A stretch of 64,000 nucleotides of DNA from Streptomyces diastatochromogenes (GTDB lineage Bacteria; Actinomycetota; Actinomycetes; Streptomycetales; Streptomycetaceae), in NCBI RefSeq assembly GCF_002242805.1, contig NZ_MCGQ01000015.1:62001-126000 (forward strand). Reading direction: 5' to 3'. The position numbers and the translations under genes are program-made. This document shows positions 1 to 7,983 of the stretch, in pieces; within the stretch, counting starts at the first letter, position 1; the number at the start of each line of letters is the position of its first letter. The notes below the pieces were generated by a model. That model was given only the letters and a program-made list of their open reading frames with translations. It ran no database searches and had not been told where the DNA came from.

Positions 1-1
1 C

Positions 2-751
2 GTCGACGAGCACACCGGAGGCTTCGGCGGCGCCCGCGCCTACCTCGCCGACGAGGCCGCGGCCCGCCCGGCCGGGGTGATGATCGGCTACCCGGGCCTG
101 GACGAGGTGGTGGTCGGCGGCCGGGGCCTGTGGCGGGCCACCATCGCCGTGCACGCCCCTTCCGGACACTCCGGGTCGAGCCGGACCGTCGTGGGCGCGA
201 TCTCCCGCGCCGCCCACCTCGTACGCCTGCTCGACGCGGCCGAACTGCCGGGCGTGAACGGGGCCTCGGCCTTTCCGCTGCCACCCAAGCTGTCGGTGAC
301 TTCCTTCCACGGCGGTCAGGGCTTCTCGGTGACTCCCGACCGCTGCGAGCTGAACGTCGACGTCCGCACCGTACCGGCCTTCGACGCCCACGACGCCGAG
401 ACACTGGTCCGCGAGGCCGTCGCGAAGCTCGATGCGGAGCTGCCCGCCCCGAGGCCGACGCAGGTCGTCCCCGTCGTGACATGGCCGCCGTTCCGGCTGA
501 CCGAGGACGAGCAGCCCGCCGCCGCCCTGCTGGGCGCCGCCGCCGGGGCCGGGCTGACCGTGCGGGCGAAGACGGCGGGGCCGTCGAACATCGGCAACCT
601 GCTGGCCGGGGAGGGCATCGCGGCCACGGCCGGCTTCGGGGTGCCGTACGAGGGGCTGCACGGCATCGACGAGCGCGCCCACCTCGCCGCGCTTCCCACG
701 GTGTACGCCGTCTACCAGCGGGCCGTCCTCGACCTCCTCCGGGCGGGCTGA
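2..751 (+). CDS. M20 family metallopeptidase, C-terminal part
   Basis: The gene enters from outside the window, so its start is missing. The frame is open from base 2 and reads VDEHTGGFGG at once, which is the acidic metal-site segment of M20 amidohydrolases and dipeptidases. A dimerisation lid domain follows, with HAPSGHSGSSRT and SVTSFHGGQGFSVTPDRCELNVDVR, typical of the family in which a histidine of the lid reaches the substrate. The C-terminal catalytic half ends with the GIDERAHL histidine/glutamate region. It probably hydrolyses an N-acyl amino acid or dipeptide in the cytoplasm. The exact substrate cannot be read from this fragment. Confidence 0.85.
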   Translation, partial: VDEHTGGFGGARAYLADEAAARPAGVMIGYPGLDEVVVGGRGLWRATIAVHAPSGHSGSSRTVVGAISRAAHLVRLLDAAELPGVNGASAFPLPPKLSVTSFHGGQGFSVTPDRCELNVDVRTVPAFDAHDAETLVREAVAKLDAELPAPRPTQVVPVVTWPPFRLTEDEQPAAALLGAAAGAGLTVRAKTAGPSNIGNLLAGEGIAATAGFGVPYEGLHGIDERAHLAALPTVYAVYQRAVLDLLRAG

Positions 752-774
752 CGTCCCCGGACCCGCCTGCCCGA

Positions 775-1269
775 TCACGAAGACCGGCCGAAGCGCCCGT
801 GCACCAGCAGCGCCCGCGTCAGCAACCCCAGTGCCACCGTCGACCCCACCGCCCGGACCACGTTCCACGCCACCCACGGTCCTTCGAAGTGCTTGCGCAG
901 GGTGGACGGGTCTCCCTTCGCCGCAAGGGCGTTGTTCAGCGGGATGTTGAACGCCATCGTGACGAGGAAGACCAAGGCGTACGCCGCCAGCGCCGCCCAC
1001 ACCCACCGGGCACACGCGGCACCCCGAAGCTGCCACGCCGACACCGCCGTCAGTGCCAGCGCCCCCATGAAGCCGAGGAAGAACACCGGGTTCTGGATCA
1101 CAACGTTGATGTTGCGCATGACCTCGACATACGTGCGGTCGTCGCTGCGGGCCAGGGCCGGCATCACCGCGCAGGCGAAGATGTAGAAGACCCCGGCGAT
1201 CAGGCCCATGGCGATCGTCGCCGCGCCCAGGACGGCCTTGCTGGTCCGTGTTTCCCTCGTATTCGTCAT
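775..1269 (-). CDS. DUF1772 (anthrone oxygenase-like) small membrane protein
   Basis: The 164-residue product has four hydrophobic segments, starting near residues 12, 60, 87 and 137, separated by short polar loops. The pattern and the PxNxxLA-type segment IPLNNALAAKGD fit the DUF1772 family of four-helix membrane proteins. Members in fungi include anthrone oxygenases, but most bacterial members are uncharacterised. A purine-rich stretch (GGAAGG) lies directly before the ATG at 1269. The gene is convergent with the peptidase on its left. The function is not known, and the family call is from pattern recognition only. Confidence 0.7.
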   Translation of the reverse strand: MTNTRETRTSKAVLGAATIAMGLIAGVFYIFACAVMPALARSDDRTYVEVMRNINVVIQNPVFFLGFMGALALTAVSAWQLRGAACARWVWAALAAYALVFLVTMAFNIPLNNALAAKGDPSTLRKHFEGPWVAWNVVRAVGSTVALGLLTRALLVHGRFGRSS

Positions 1270-1505
1270 GCCTTCCAGCCAACCGGAGCGGCCCCGGCCC
1301 TGGACATGGCCGAAGCGCGCACCCGCATACGCGGGCGTCCAGCTACGCCGACGCCCGAAGGGCCGTACGACGTTCTGGGTACGGGGTCACGGCAACGGGC
1401 CCACCGCACCGGCGGAGTCCTGCGGTGGAGGGCGCTCGGCTCACCGGATGCGACCACGCGTGCTCCGGCTCGGCAGGCGTGCGCTCTGCCGGATCTTTTC
1501 GGCCG

Positions 1506-1522
1506 GGCGTCAGGCTGACGCC
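1506..1522. promoter_or_regulatory. 17-bp palindrome upstream of the HTH gene
   Basis: GGCGTCAG and CTGACGCC flank a single central G and form a perfect dyad 63 bases before the start of the HTH gene at 1585. The rest of the 315-bp stretch 1270-1584 shows nothing recognisable. The dyad is a candidate operator, possibly for autoregulation. That is inference. Confidence 0.35.
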
Positions 1523-1584
1523 GAACTGTGGCGGGGAGAGGCCGCATCCGGGGACGGGGGCGGCGAGTACTCGGGGGGACGAGG

Positions 1585-2097
1585 ATGACACGCTGGCAGC
1601 CTCTGCCGGACGCACTGCCGAGAGAGGCACGGCACCTGGTCGAGCAGATGCGCGTCCTGAAGGGCCGTACCGGACTCAGCCTGGCCGAACTGGCCCGGCG
1701 CACCGCGTACAGCAAGTCGTCCTGGCAGCGGTATCTCAGCGGGGCCAAACTCCCGCCCAGGGGAGCCGCGCAGGTGCTCGGCCGGCTGGCCGGAGCGGAC
1801 CAGCCGCGGCTGCTGGCGCTGTGGGAACTGGCCGAACAGGCATGGCCGCAGGGCGTGTCGGAGCCCGCCGGGCCACCGGAGGCCCCGGCCGAGGCCGGGC
1901 CGGAGCCGAGCGGGGGCAGTACGCACGGGCGGTGGCGGACGGCCGCGCTGGCCGCGTTCGCCGTCATCGTGCTGCTGGTCGCGGGGCTGCTGTGGGCGCT
2001 GCCCCGCAGGGCGGGCGACCGTACGACCGCCCGCCCCCGGGGTGTGTTCAGCCGAGCTGGTCGTAGTAGGCGAGCTTCCAGGGGCCGGCGCCCTTGA
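1585..2097 (+). CDS. XRE-type HTH protein with a C-terminal membrane segment
   Basis: The ATG at 1585 follows a GGGGGACGAGG ribosome-binding region. Residues 15-70 form a helix-turn-helix of the XRE type (SLAELARRTAYSKSSWQRYLSGAKLP). A Pro/Glu-rich linker follows, then one hydrophobic helix (AALAAFAVIVLLVAGLLWAL, about residues 119-138). This resembles the many Streptomyces XRE proteins anchored in the membrane, which presumably bind DNA close to it. The basic tail after the helix runs 50 bp into the 3' end of the convergent gene at 2048-2587. The original stop codon may therefore have been lost and the tail may be non-native. Confidence 0.75.
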   Translation: MTRWQPLPDALPREARHLVEQMRVLKGRTGLSLAELARRTAYSKSSWQRYLSGAKLPPRGAAQVLGRLAGADQPRLLALWELAEQAWPQGVSEPAGPPEAPAEAGPEPSGGSTHGRWRTAALAAFAVIVLLVAGLLWALPRRAGDRTTARPRGVFSRAGRSRRASRGRRP

Positions 2098-2587
2098 TCC
2101 GCACCCGGTACTTGCCGCTGACGCGCTTGAGGGTGACGTTCCGTGCGTCACCCACGTACGTCACGGTGCCGCCCGAGGCCGGGCCGGTGAGCCAGCGCTG
2201 GGCGAACCGCCAGCTCGGGTCGGTGACGACGCCGTCGTTCTCCGCGATGTGGTAGTGCTCCTGCCACCACTGGGTGGCCGACTCGGTCTCGGGGCCGAAG
2301 GTGCCGTCGATCTGGTTCTTCTTGAAGGGCTGCAGGTCGCCGTCCTCGTCCTGCCACTGGGCGCCGTCCGCGTACAGGACGGTCTGCCAGAGGGCCGTGG
2401 CGTTGCTCTCGGCGTAGTTGTCGACGCCGAGGTCCTCCTCGTCCTGCAGGTCGTCGGCGACGGCTCCGTTGCCGTCGATGCCGTGGTACGAGGCGGCACT
2501 CGCGCTGGGTGCCAGGGCGATGCCGGTCGCTCCGGCGCCCAGCAGCGCGGCCGTCGCCATCGCGACGGCCCGGGTGCGCATGCTCAT
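2048..2587 (-). CDS. secreted peptidoglycan-binding-like protein
   Basis: The 179-residue product starts at 2587 after AAAGGA with a 7-base spacer. It begins with a clear signal peptide (MSMRTRAVAMATAALLGAGA, cleavage near SASA-A). The mature part contains the segment QPFKKNQIDGTFGPETESATQWWQ, which follows the PG_binding_1 pattern of a three-helix peptidoglycan-binding domain (D-G-x-F-G-P-x-T). It is probably exported and associated with the cell wall. No catalytic domain is visible, so it may be a small wall-binding or competitor protein. Confidence 0.7.
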   Translation of the reverse strand: MSMRTRAVAMATAALLGAGATGIALAPSASAASYHGIDGNGAVADDLQDEEDLGVDNYAESNATALWQTVLYADGAQWQDEDGDLQPFKKNQIDGTFGPETESATQWWQEHYHIAENDGVVTDPSWRFAQRWLTGPASGGTVTYVGDARNVTLKRVSGKYRVRIKGAGPWKLAYYDQLG

Positions 2588-2910
2588 GAACGTGTCCTTT
2601 CTGAACCGCCGTCCCCCGTGGTTCCCCCCTGGGGCGGCTCGCTGTCCGTTCGCAGGAGACAGCGTCATGGCCGTGGGCCGGCGGGACGAGGGCCGGCCGG
2701 GTTCCTGGACCGGAAGGGGCCGACCCGGGGGCCGGGCTCCGGCATCCCCGCCGGGGACGGGTCGGGCGGGGAACGTCGTGGGCCGGGCGGGACGGCGCGA
2801 CGAAAGGCGGTGTGCCACCGGCGGTACGAGGGGTTCCGCAGGCGTCTTCGGGCAGGCACTGTGAGGAGGAGCGACGGAACGGTTCCCCTGTCCTAGGCGG
2901 TGACAGGCAC
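2588..2910. other. divergent intergenic region
   Basis: This 323-bp GC-rich region separates the secreted protein (leftward) from the CGNR protein (rightward). I saw no strong dyad, RNA gene or terminator in it. Promoters for both genes must lie here, but none matches a consensus well. Confidence 0.5.
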
Positions 2911-3507
2911 ATGGCACTGGGTACGGCCACGGTCCCGTACGAGCTGCGGTTCGACGCCGGGCGGATCTGCCTGGATCTCCTCGCGACCACCCACCCGGGC
3001 GAACGGCTGGACGCCGTCGGACCGTTGTGCGCCTGGATCAGCGGGTCCGGGCTGGTGCCGCCCGGCACCCCGCTGGGCCACGCCGACGCCTCCTGGCTCG
3101 TGGGGTTCCGGGAACTGCGCGGGTGCGTCGGGCAGTTGGTGCGCACGACGAAGACGGCGGACGAGCGGCCGTACGAGCGCGCTCTCGTCCGGCTCAACGA
3201 GGTCGCCGCCCGGGCCGCGCCCCCGGTCCCGTGTGCGGTGCGCGGCGAGGACGGCACGCTGGTGCGGGAGTTGGCGCGGGCGCCCGAGTGCGCGGGGCTG
3301 CTCGCCGTCGTCGCGTGGGACGCCGTCGAGCTGCTCACCGATCCGGTGGCGCGGGCGGCCGTCCGGGAGTGCGAGGGGGACAACTGCCCCCTCGTGTACC
3401 TGGACACGTCCCGGGGGCGCCGGCGGCGCTGGTGCTCCAGCGAGGTCTGCGGCAACCGCGAGCGGGTGGCCCGGCACCGGCGGCGGGCGGCCCTCGCGAG
3501 GGCCTGA
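2911..3507 (+). CDS. CGNR zinc-finger / ABATE domain protein
   Basis: The 198-residue product has the ABATE-type N-terminal region (FDAGRICLDLLATTHPGERLD). It ends in the zinc-binding CGNR motif: CEGDNCPLVYLDTSRGRRRRWC followed by CGNRERVARHRRR, giving four cysteines. CGNR proteins are predicted stress-response transcription regulators, abundant in actinobacteria, whose ligand is usually unknown. The ATG at 2911 is chosen because the FDAGRICLDL domain begins 14 residues later. An in-frame GTG at 2812 would add 33 residues without family support. Confidence 0.85.
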   Translation: MALGTATVPYELRFDAGRICLDLLATTHPGERLDAVGPLCAWISGSGLVPPGTPLGHADASWLVGFRELRGCVGQLVRTTKTADERPYERALVRLNEVAARAAPPVPCAVRGEDGTLVRELARAPECAGLLAVVAWDAVELLTDPVARAAVRECEGDNCPLVYLDTSRGRRRRWCSSEVCGNRERVARHRRRAALARA

Positions 3508-3820
3508 GCCGCGAGCCCGAGTCGCGGGGCCCGAATATCCGGTACGAGCCTTCTGTCGCATTGCGCCCTTGTGTCGACCGACGTGATTTCCGCAACATCA
3601 CGTAGCCCCGGGTTTGCCCGTCGCCCGGCACGGGCAGCTCGGCCACCCCTCGACGATGTGTCGGAAATGTAAAGATCACGCGGTGGGAATGTGTGCGCAT
3701 GTCCCGCTCGTCACGTCACCCCCAAGAAAACTGCCACCTCACTTTGAACATCACGCCGCCCCGGTCCGTACGGGTGGGCGAGCGACCGACTGGGGGAACC
3801 CCCGGACACCGGAGGTGGGC
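3508..3820. promoter_or_regulatory. intergenic region upstream of sigU with a dyad
   Basis: This 313-bp region contains a perfect inverted repeat, ACGTGAT at 3581-3587 and ATCACGT at 3597-3603, separated by nine bases. The related sequence AACATCACG recurs near 3746-3754. It may be a weak terminator for the upstream gene or an operator for sigU. I could not place convincing ECF -35/-10 boxes. Confidence 0.3.
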
Positions 3821-4399
3821 GTGCGCAAGGATGCGGCCGTGGCCAATGAACGTGGGTCGAGGGCCCGACATCGCATGTCCTCACAGCCCTCGGAACCAGA
3901 TGAGGAGCTGATGCGTGCCCTGTACCGCGAGCACGCCGGACCTCTGCTTGCGTATGTCCTCAGGCTGGTCGCCGGAGACCGGCAGCGCGCCGAGGACGTC
4001 GTACAGGAAACGCTCATCCGTGCCTGGAAGAACGCCGGTCAGCTCAATCGGGCGACCGGTTCGGTACGCCCCTGGCTGGTGACGGTCGCGCGCCGCATCG
4101 TCATCGACGGCCACCGCAGCCGGCAGGCCCGGCCGCAGGAGGTCGATCCGTCGCCGCTGGAGGTCATCCCCGCGGAGGACGAGATCGACAAGGCGCTGTG
4201 GCTGATGACGCTGTCTGACGCGCTCGACGACCTGACCCCGGCCCACCGGGAGGTCCTCGTCGAGACGTACTTCAAGGGGCGTACCGTCAACGAGGCGGCC
4301 GAAACCCTGGGCATTCCCAGCGGAACCGTCCGTTCCCGGGTGTTCTACGCCCTGCGGTCGATGAAGCTGGCACTGGAGGAGCGGGGGGTGACGGCGTGA
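3821..4399 (+). CDS. sigU: ECF-family RNA polymerase sigma factor
   Basis: The product has sigma region 2 (LYREHAGPLLAYVLRL...QRAEDVVQETLIRAWKN) and region 4 with its HTH (LTPAHREVLVETYFKGRTVNEAAETLGIPSGTVRSR), and no region 3, which defines ECF sigma factors. Translational coupling to a zinc-binding anti-sigma factor and the downstream helD-malic enzyme-hup order support orthology with S. coelicolor sigU (SCO2954, from memory). GTG 3821 is chosen for the GGAGG five bases upstream. GTG 3839 (preceded by AAGGA) and ATG 3875 are alternatives. The sigma factor should be held inactive by the next gene product and released on an envelope signal. Confidence 0.85.
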   Translation: MRKDAAVANERGSRARHRMSSQPSEPDEELMRALYREHAGPLLAYVLRLVAGDRQRAEDVVQETLIRAWKNAGQLNRATGSVRPWLVTVARRIVIDGHRSRQARPQEVDPSPLEVIPAEDEIDKALWLMTLSDALDDLTPAHREVLVETYFKGRTVNEAAETLGIPSGTVRSRVFYALRSMKLALEERGVTA

Positions 4400-5214
4400 T
4401 GAGCATGTACGGGGGGTTCGGAACGGGTGGTTCGGGTACTTCTGGGTCCATGCAGGGATCACAGGCCCCGAATGAGCACGAAACCGTCGGCGCCTACGCC
4501 CTCGGGATCCTCGACGACGCCGAGGCAACCGCTTTCGAGGCCCATCTCGCGGGCTGCGAGTGGTGCGCCCAGCAGCTGGACGAGCTGGCCGGGATGGAGC
4601 CGATGCTGGCCGCCCTCGCGGACCTGCCGGGCTCCGGCAGCACGCCCGCGATCGGCGAGTCGCTGTCCGCCAAGCCGAGCCCACGCCTGGTCGAGAAGCT
4701 GGTCGACGAGGTCTCCGAGCGCCGTGCGCAGAAGCGGCGCAAGGGCTTCTACCTGGTCGCGGCCGCTGCCGCGCTGATCATCGCCGGCCCGGTGGCCGTC
4801 ATGGCGACGAGCGGCGGAGGCGACTCGGGGAAGACCGCCACACCGCTGGCGGCCAGCGCCCAGACGACCTTCAACCAGCTGCCCGACAAGGTCTCGGGCA
4901 CGGACAGCGCGACGGGCGCCAGCGCGACCGTCGCCATGGGAGAGAAGAACTGGGGCACCTCGACGGTGCTCGAGCTCAAGGGCGTCAAGGGTCCGCTCAA
5001 GTGCTCCCTGGTCGCCGTCGCCAAGAACGGCGACCGCCAGACGCTGGGCTCCTGGTCCGTCCCGAAGTGGGGCTACGGCCTTCCGGACGCGAAGTCCCCG
5101 GAGGCCAAGAACCCGCTCTACATCGGCGGCGGCACGGCCCTCAAGCCGAACGAGATCGACCACTTCGAGGTCGTGACGTTCGACGGGAAGAAGCTCGTCC
5201 AAGTGGACGCGTAG
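4399..5214 (+). CDS. rsuA: membrane anti-sigma factor with zinc finger (RsuA-like)
   Basis: The ATG overlaps the sigma-factor stop codon by one base, so the two are translationally coupled. The cytoplasmic N-terminus holds a ZAS signature H-x3-C-x2-C (HLAGCEWC, near residues 52-59). One membrane helix (LVAAAAALIIAGPVAVMA, about residues 118-135) is followed by an extracytoplasmic domain of roughly 135 residues, the zf-HC2 plus RskA-like architecture. It is expected to bind and inhibit the adjacent sigma factor until an envelope signal triggers release. GTG 4396 and ATG 4405 are alternative starts. Confidence 0.88.
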   Translation: MSMYGGFGTGGSGTSGSMQGSQAPNEHETVGAYALGILDDAEATAFEAHLAGCEWCAQQLDELAGMEPMLAALADLPGSGSTPAIGESLSAKPSPRLVEKLVDEVSERRAQKRRKGFYLVAAAAALIIAGPVAVMATSGGGDSGKTATPLAASAQTTFNQLPDKVSGTDSATGASATVAMGEKNWGTSTVLELKGVKGPLKCSLVAVAKNGDRQTLGSWSVPKWGYGLPDAKSPEAKNPLYIGGGTALKPNEIDHFEVVTFDGKKLVQVDA

Positions 5215-5220
5215 CCTCGG

Positions 5221-5274
5221 CGGGCCCCCTTCGCGTACGGTTGACGGCTGCCCAGCACGTCAGAAGGGGGCCCG
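5221..5274 (+). promoter_or_regulatory. 12-bp inverted repeat that covers the helD ribosome-binding site
   Basis: CGGGCCCCCTTC (5221-5232) and GAAGGGGGCCCG (5263-5274) are perfectly complementary. The right arm contains the only plausible Shine-Dalgarno sequence (AAGGGGG) and ends directly before the GTG start. In RNA the stem would hide the ribosome-binding site. It begins six bases after the rsuA stop codon, so it could also act as a terminator of rsuA, although no U-tract follows. Confidence 0.5.
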
Positions 5275-7629
5275 GTGGCCGCTCAGGCTCAGCAGGAAAC
5301 CGCGGTCGACTCGGTCCGGGACCGGGAGATCAGCGTCGAACAGGAACACCTCGACCGGGTGTACCGACGCCTCGAGGAGAAGATCCACGAGGCGGAGTTC
5401 CTCATGAACGACGCGGCCAAGCGCGGCCAGGTCGGTACACCCGGCGCGCTCGCCGAGCGGGACGCCCAGGTCTTCCGGGCCGGCATCCACCTGAACCGGC
5501 TCAACAACGAGTTCGAGGACTTCCTCTTCGGCCGGATCGACCTGCTGCTCGGCAAGGACGGCAAGAAGGGCCCCGACGGCGCGTACACGGCGGTCGAGCC
5601 CGCCGAGGGCGCGGTCCGGCCCGACAACACCGCCGACATCGCCGAGACCCTGCACATCGGCCGGATCGGCGTGCTCGACGAGGACTACTCCCCGCTGGTC
5701 ATCGACTGGCGGGCACCGGCCGCGGCGCCCTTCTACCGGTCCACCCCGAAGGACCCCGGCCGGGTCGTACGGCGCCGGGTCATCCGCTCCAAGGGCCGCC
5801 AGGTCCTCGGGGTCGAGGACGACCTGATGCGCCCGGAGCTGACGGCGTTCCTCGACGAGCGTGAGCTGCCCGTCATCGGCGACGGCGCGCTGATGGCCGC
5901 CCTCGGCCAGGCCCGCAGTCACACCATGCGGGACATCGTCTCCTCCATCCAGGCCGAGCAGGACCTGGTCATCCGCGCCCCCGCCGCCTCGGTCACCTAC
6001 GTCGAGGGCGGCCCGGGCACCGGCAAGACCGCGGTCGCCCTGCACCGCGCGGCGTACCTGCTCTACCAGGACCGCAGACGCTACGCGGGCGGCATCCTGA
6101 TCGTCTCGCCGACCCCGCTGCTGGTGGCCTACACCGAGGGCGTGCTGCCCTCGCTCGGCGAGGAGGGCCAGGTCGCCATCCGCGCGATCGGCTCCCTCGT
6201 CGACGGCGTGGAGGCCACGCTGTACGACTCCCCGTCCGTGGCCCGCGCCAAGGGCTCGTACCGGATGCTGAAGGTGCTGCGGAAGGCCGCCCGGGGCGCG
6301 CTGGAGCTGGGGAAGACCGCTCCGGCGGGGCAGCTCGCCCTGGACGACGACACCGACACCGACACCGACACCGCTGCGCAGGCCACCCCCACCCGCCTCC
6401 GCGTCGTCGCCTTCGGGCGCCGCCTCGAACTGGAGGCCGACGAGCTGGAACGTATCCGCCGCACCGCCCTGGGCGGCACCGCGCCGGTCAACCTGCTCCG
6501 CCCGCGCGCCCGCAAGCTGCTCCTGGACGCCCTGTGGGCGAAGTCCGGCGCGGCCGGCCGGCACAGCGACCCGGAGCTGGCCGCCGAGCTGCGCTCCTCC
6601 TTCGACGAGGACATCACCGGCGAGGACCCCTTCATCGCCTTCGTCGACGCCTGGTGGCCCGAGCTGACGCCGAAGGGGGTTCTCGCCGCCATGGCGGACG
6701 AGCGGCGGCTCGGCCGCTGGGCCCGCCGGATCCTCAACCCCGGCGAGGTCCGCAGGGTCGCCCGTTCGCTGAAGCGGGACGGGTACTCCGTCCACGACGT
6801 CTCCATGCTGGACGAGCTGCAGGCGATCCTCGGCGCCCCGGCCCGGCCGCGGAAGAAGCGCGACCTCGATCCGCTGGACCAGCTCACCGGCCTGGAGGAG
6901 CTGATGCCGGTGCGCGAGGAGACCCAGCGCGAGCGGGCCGAGCGCCTCGCGCAGGAGCGCACCGAGTACGCGCACGTGATCGTGGACGAGGCGCAGGACC
7001 TCACGCCGATGCAGTGGCGGATGGTCGGCCGCCGCGGCCGGCACGCCACCTGGACGGTCGTCGGCGACCCGGCGCAGTCCTCCTGGTCCGACCCGGACGA
7101 GGCGGGCGAGGCGCGCGACGAGGCCCTCGGCACCCGCCCCCGGCGCCGCTTCCAGCTCACCGTGAACTACCGCAACCCGGCCGAGATCGCCGAGCTGGCC
7201 GCCAGGGTCCTCGCCCTCGCCATGCCCGGCTCCGTGGCACCGTCCGCCGTACGGTCCACCGGGGTGCAGCCACGCTTCACGGTTGTACGGGACTCCCTGG
7301 AGAAGACCGTGCGCGCGGCGGCCGAGCAGCTGCTCGGCCTGGTGGACGGCACGGTCGGCGTGGTCGTCGCGATGAACCGGCGCGAGGAGGCCCGGCGCTG
7401 GCTGGCCGGGCTCGGCGACCGGGTGGTGGCGCTCGGCAGCCTGGAGGCCAAGGGCCTGGAGTACGACGCGACGATCGTCGTGTCCCCGGCGGAGATCGCC
7501 GACGAGTCCCCGGCCGGTCTGCGGGTGCTGTACGTGGCGCTGACCAGGGCCACCCAGCAGCTGACGGTGGTCTCGGGCGAGCGGGACGAGCCGGACGCGG
7601 CGGGGGTGCCGGACCTGCTGCGGGACTGA
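5275..7629 (+). CDS. helD: HelD-type superfamily 1 helicase, RNA polymerase-associated
   Basis: The 784-residue product has an N-terminal coiled-coil-like segment (VDSVRDREISVEQEHLDRVY), Walker A GGPGTGKT at residues 245-252, Walker B VIVDEAQD ending near residue 575, and the UvrD-like C-terminal motifs LTVNYRNPAEIA and LYVALTRATQ. This is the layout of HelD, the motor that removes stalled RNA polymerase from DNA and recycles it. An acidic Asp-Thr stretch near residues 356-366 is encoded by four GACACC hexamers. A few actinobacterial HelD-like proteins give rifamycin resistance, but I found no rifamycin-associated element upstream. The GTG start is preceded by AAGGGGG within a hairpin. Confidence 0.88.
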   Translation: MAAQAQQETAVDSVRDREISVEQEHLDRVYRRLEEKIHEAEFLMNDAAKRGQVGTPGALAERDAQVFRAGIHLNRLNNEFEDFLFGRIDLLLGKDGKKGPDGAYTAVEPAEGAVRPDNTADIAETLHIGRIGVLDEDYSPLVIDWRAPAAAPFYRSTPKDPGRVVRRRVIRSKGRQVLGVEDDLMRPELTAFLDERELPVIGDGALMAALGQARSHTMRDIVSSIQAEQDLVIRAPAASVTYVEGGPGTGKTAVALHRAAYLLYQDRRRYAGGILIVSPTPLLVAYTEGVLPSLGEEGQVAIRAIGSLVDGVEATLYDSPSVARAKGSYRMLKVLRKAARGALELGKTAPAGQLALDDDTDTDTDTAAQATPTRLRVVAFGRRLELEADELERIRRTALGGTAPVNLLRPRARKLLLDALWAKSGAAGRHSDPELAAELRSSFDEDITGEDPFIAFVDAWWPELTPKGVLAAMADERRLGRWARRILNPGEVRRVARSLKRDGYSVHDVSMLDELQAILGAPARPRKKRDLDPLDQLTGLEELMPVREETQRERAERLAQERTEYAHVIVDEAQDLTPMQWRMVGRRGRHATWTVVGDPAQSSWSDPDEAGEARDEALGTRPRRRFQLTVNYRNPAEIAELAARVLALAMPGSVAPSAVRSTGVQPRFTVVRDSLEKTVRAAAEQLLGLVDGTVGVVVAMNRREEARRWLAGLGDRVVALGSLEAKGLEYDATIVVSPAEIADESPAGLRVLYVALTRATQQLTVVSGERDEPDAAGVPDLLRD

Positions 7630-7676
7630 AACCTGTGAAGTCCGCCGACGGGAATGGCCTTACGGGATCCGTTTGT

Positions 7677-7825
7677 TAGCCTTGGTGTGGCACCGGCCCG
7701 ATCCAAGCCCCCGGGCCCAACCTTCGTCCCTTAGAGGGACCCCTTGCCGCGAGGCGAGCATGGCGGGTCGGTGTCATGAACGTGTGGGAGGCCCACGTCA
7801 CCATGTGACGTGGGCCTCTTTCTTT
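7677..7825 (+). ncRNA. candidate small RNA or attenuated leader between helD and the malic enzyme gene
   Basis: A TAGCCT -10-like box lies at 7677-7682. Downstream are a small hairpin (GTCCC/GGGAC, 7726-7740) and a textbook intrinsic terminator at 7788-7825. A short reading frame with a plausible ribosome-binding site (GAGG, five-base spacer) starts at 7759 and runs through the terminator. The transcript would be about 135 nt. It could be a free small RNA or a leader that attenuates the malic enzyme gene. No known RNA family was recognised, and the 6C RNA was considered and not seen. Confidence 0.4.
7788..7825 (+). terminator. intrinsic terminator
   Basis: GAGGCCCACGTCA (7788-7800), loop CCATG and TGACGTGGGCCTC (7806-7818) form a perfect 13-bp stem followed by a T-rich run (TTTCTTTG). 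This is one of the strongest terminators in the window. Confidence 0.9.
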
Positions 7826-7851
7826 GCCTGATCACTTCTCGTATGGTGGAA

Positions 7852-7869
7852 GTGGTTTTCCGAAACCAC
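7852..7869. promoter_or_regulatory. inverted repeat upstream of the malic enzyme gene
   Basis: GTGGTTT (7852-7858) and AAACCAC (7863-7869) flank TCCG. The dyad sits about 115 bases before the malic enzyme start, in the expected promoter region, and is a candidate operator. Its binding protein is unknown. Confidence 0.35.
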
Positions 7870-7983
7870 GCGCCTGCCGTGAACAAAACGTCCGCAATCC
7901 AGGGCGGCTATCACGTACTCACGGGTAGGTGCGACGATCGGACGGCACAACTCGCGACACGGTGAAAGCAGAGGAAGTCGGCC

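Noticed and set aside
130..1518. 462-codon rightward frame over the M20 and DUF1772 genes
   Set aside because: The sequence is Arg/Gly/Pro-rich with no domain. It is an out-of-frame shadow of two real genes.
2148..3455. Long leftward open frame of 435 codons
   Set aside because: It lies antisense to the CGNR gene and out of frame with the secreted-protein gene. Composition is Arg/Pro-rich, as expected for a shadow of high-GC coding sequence.
5215..5275. Rifamycin-associated element upstream of helD
   Set aside because: I looked for the GGGGCTTGC-type inverted repeat and did not find it, so a HelR-type rifamycin-inducible role is not supported.
7677..7825. 6C RNA or a known riboswitch
   Set aside because: Two hairpins with C-rich loops as required for 6C are not present, and no known aptamer was recognised. 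Only a generic small-RNA candidate is reported.
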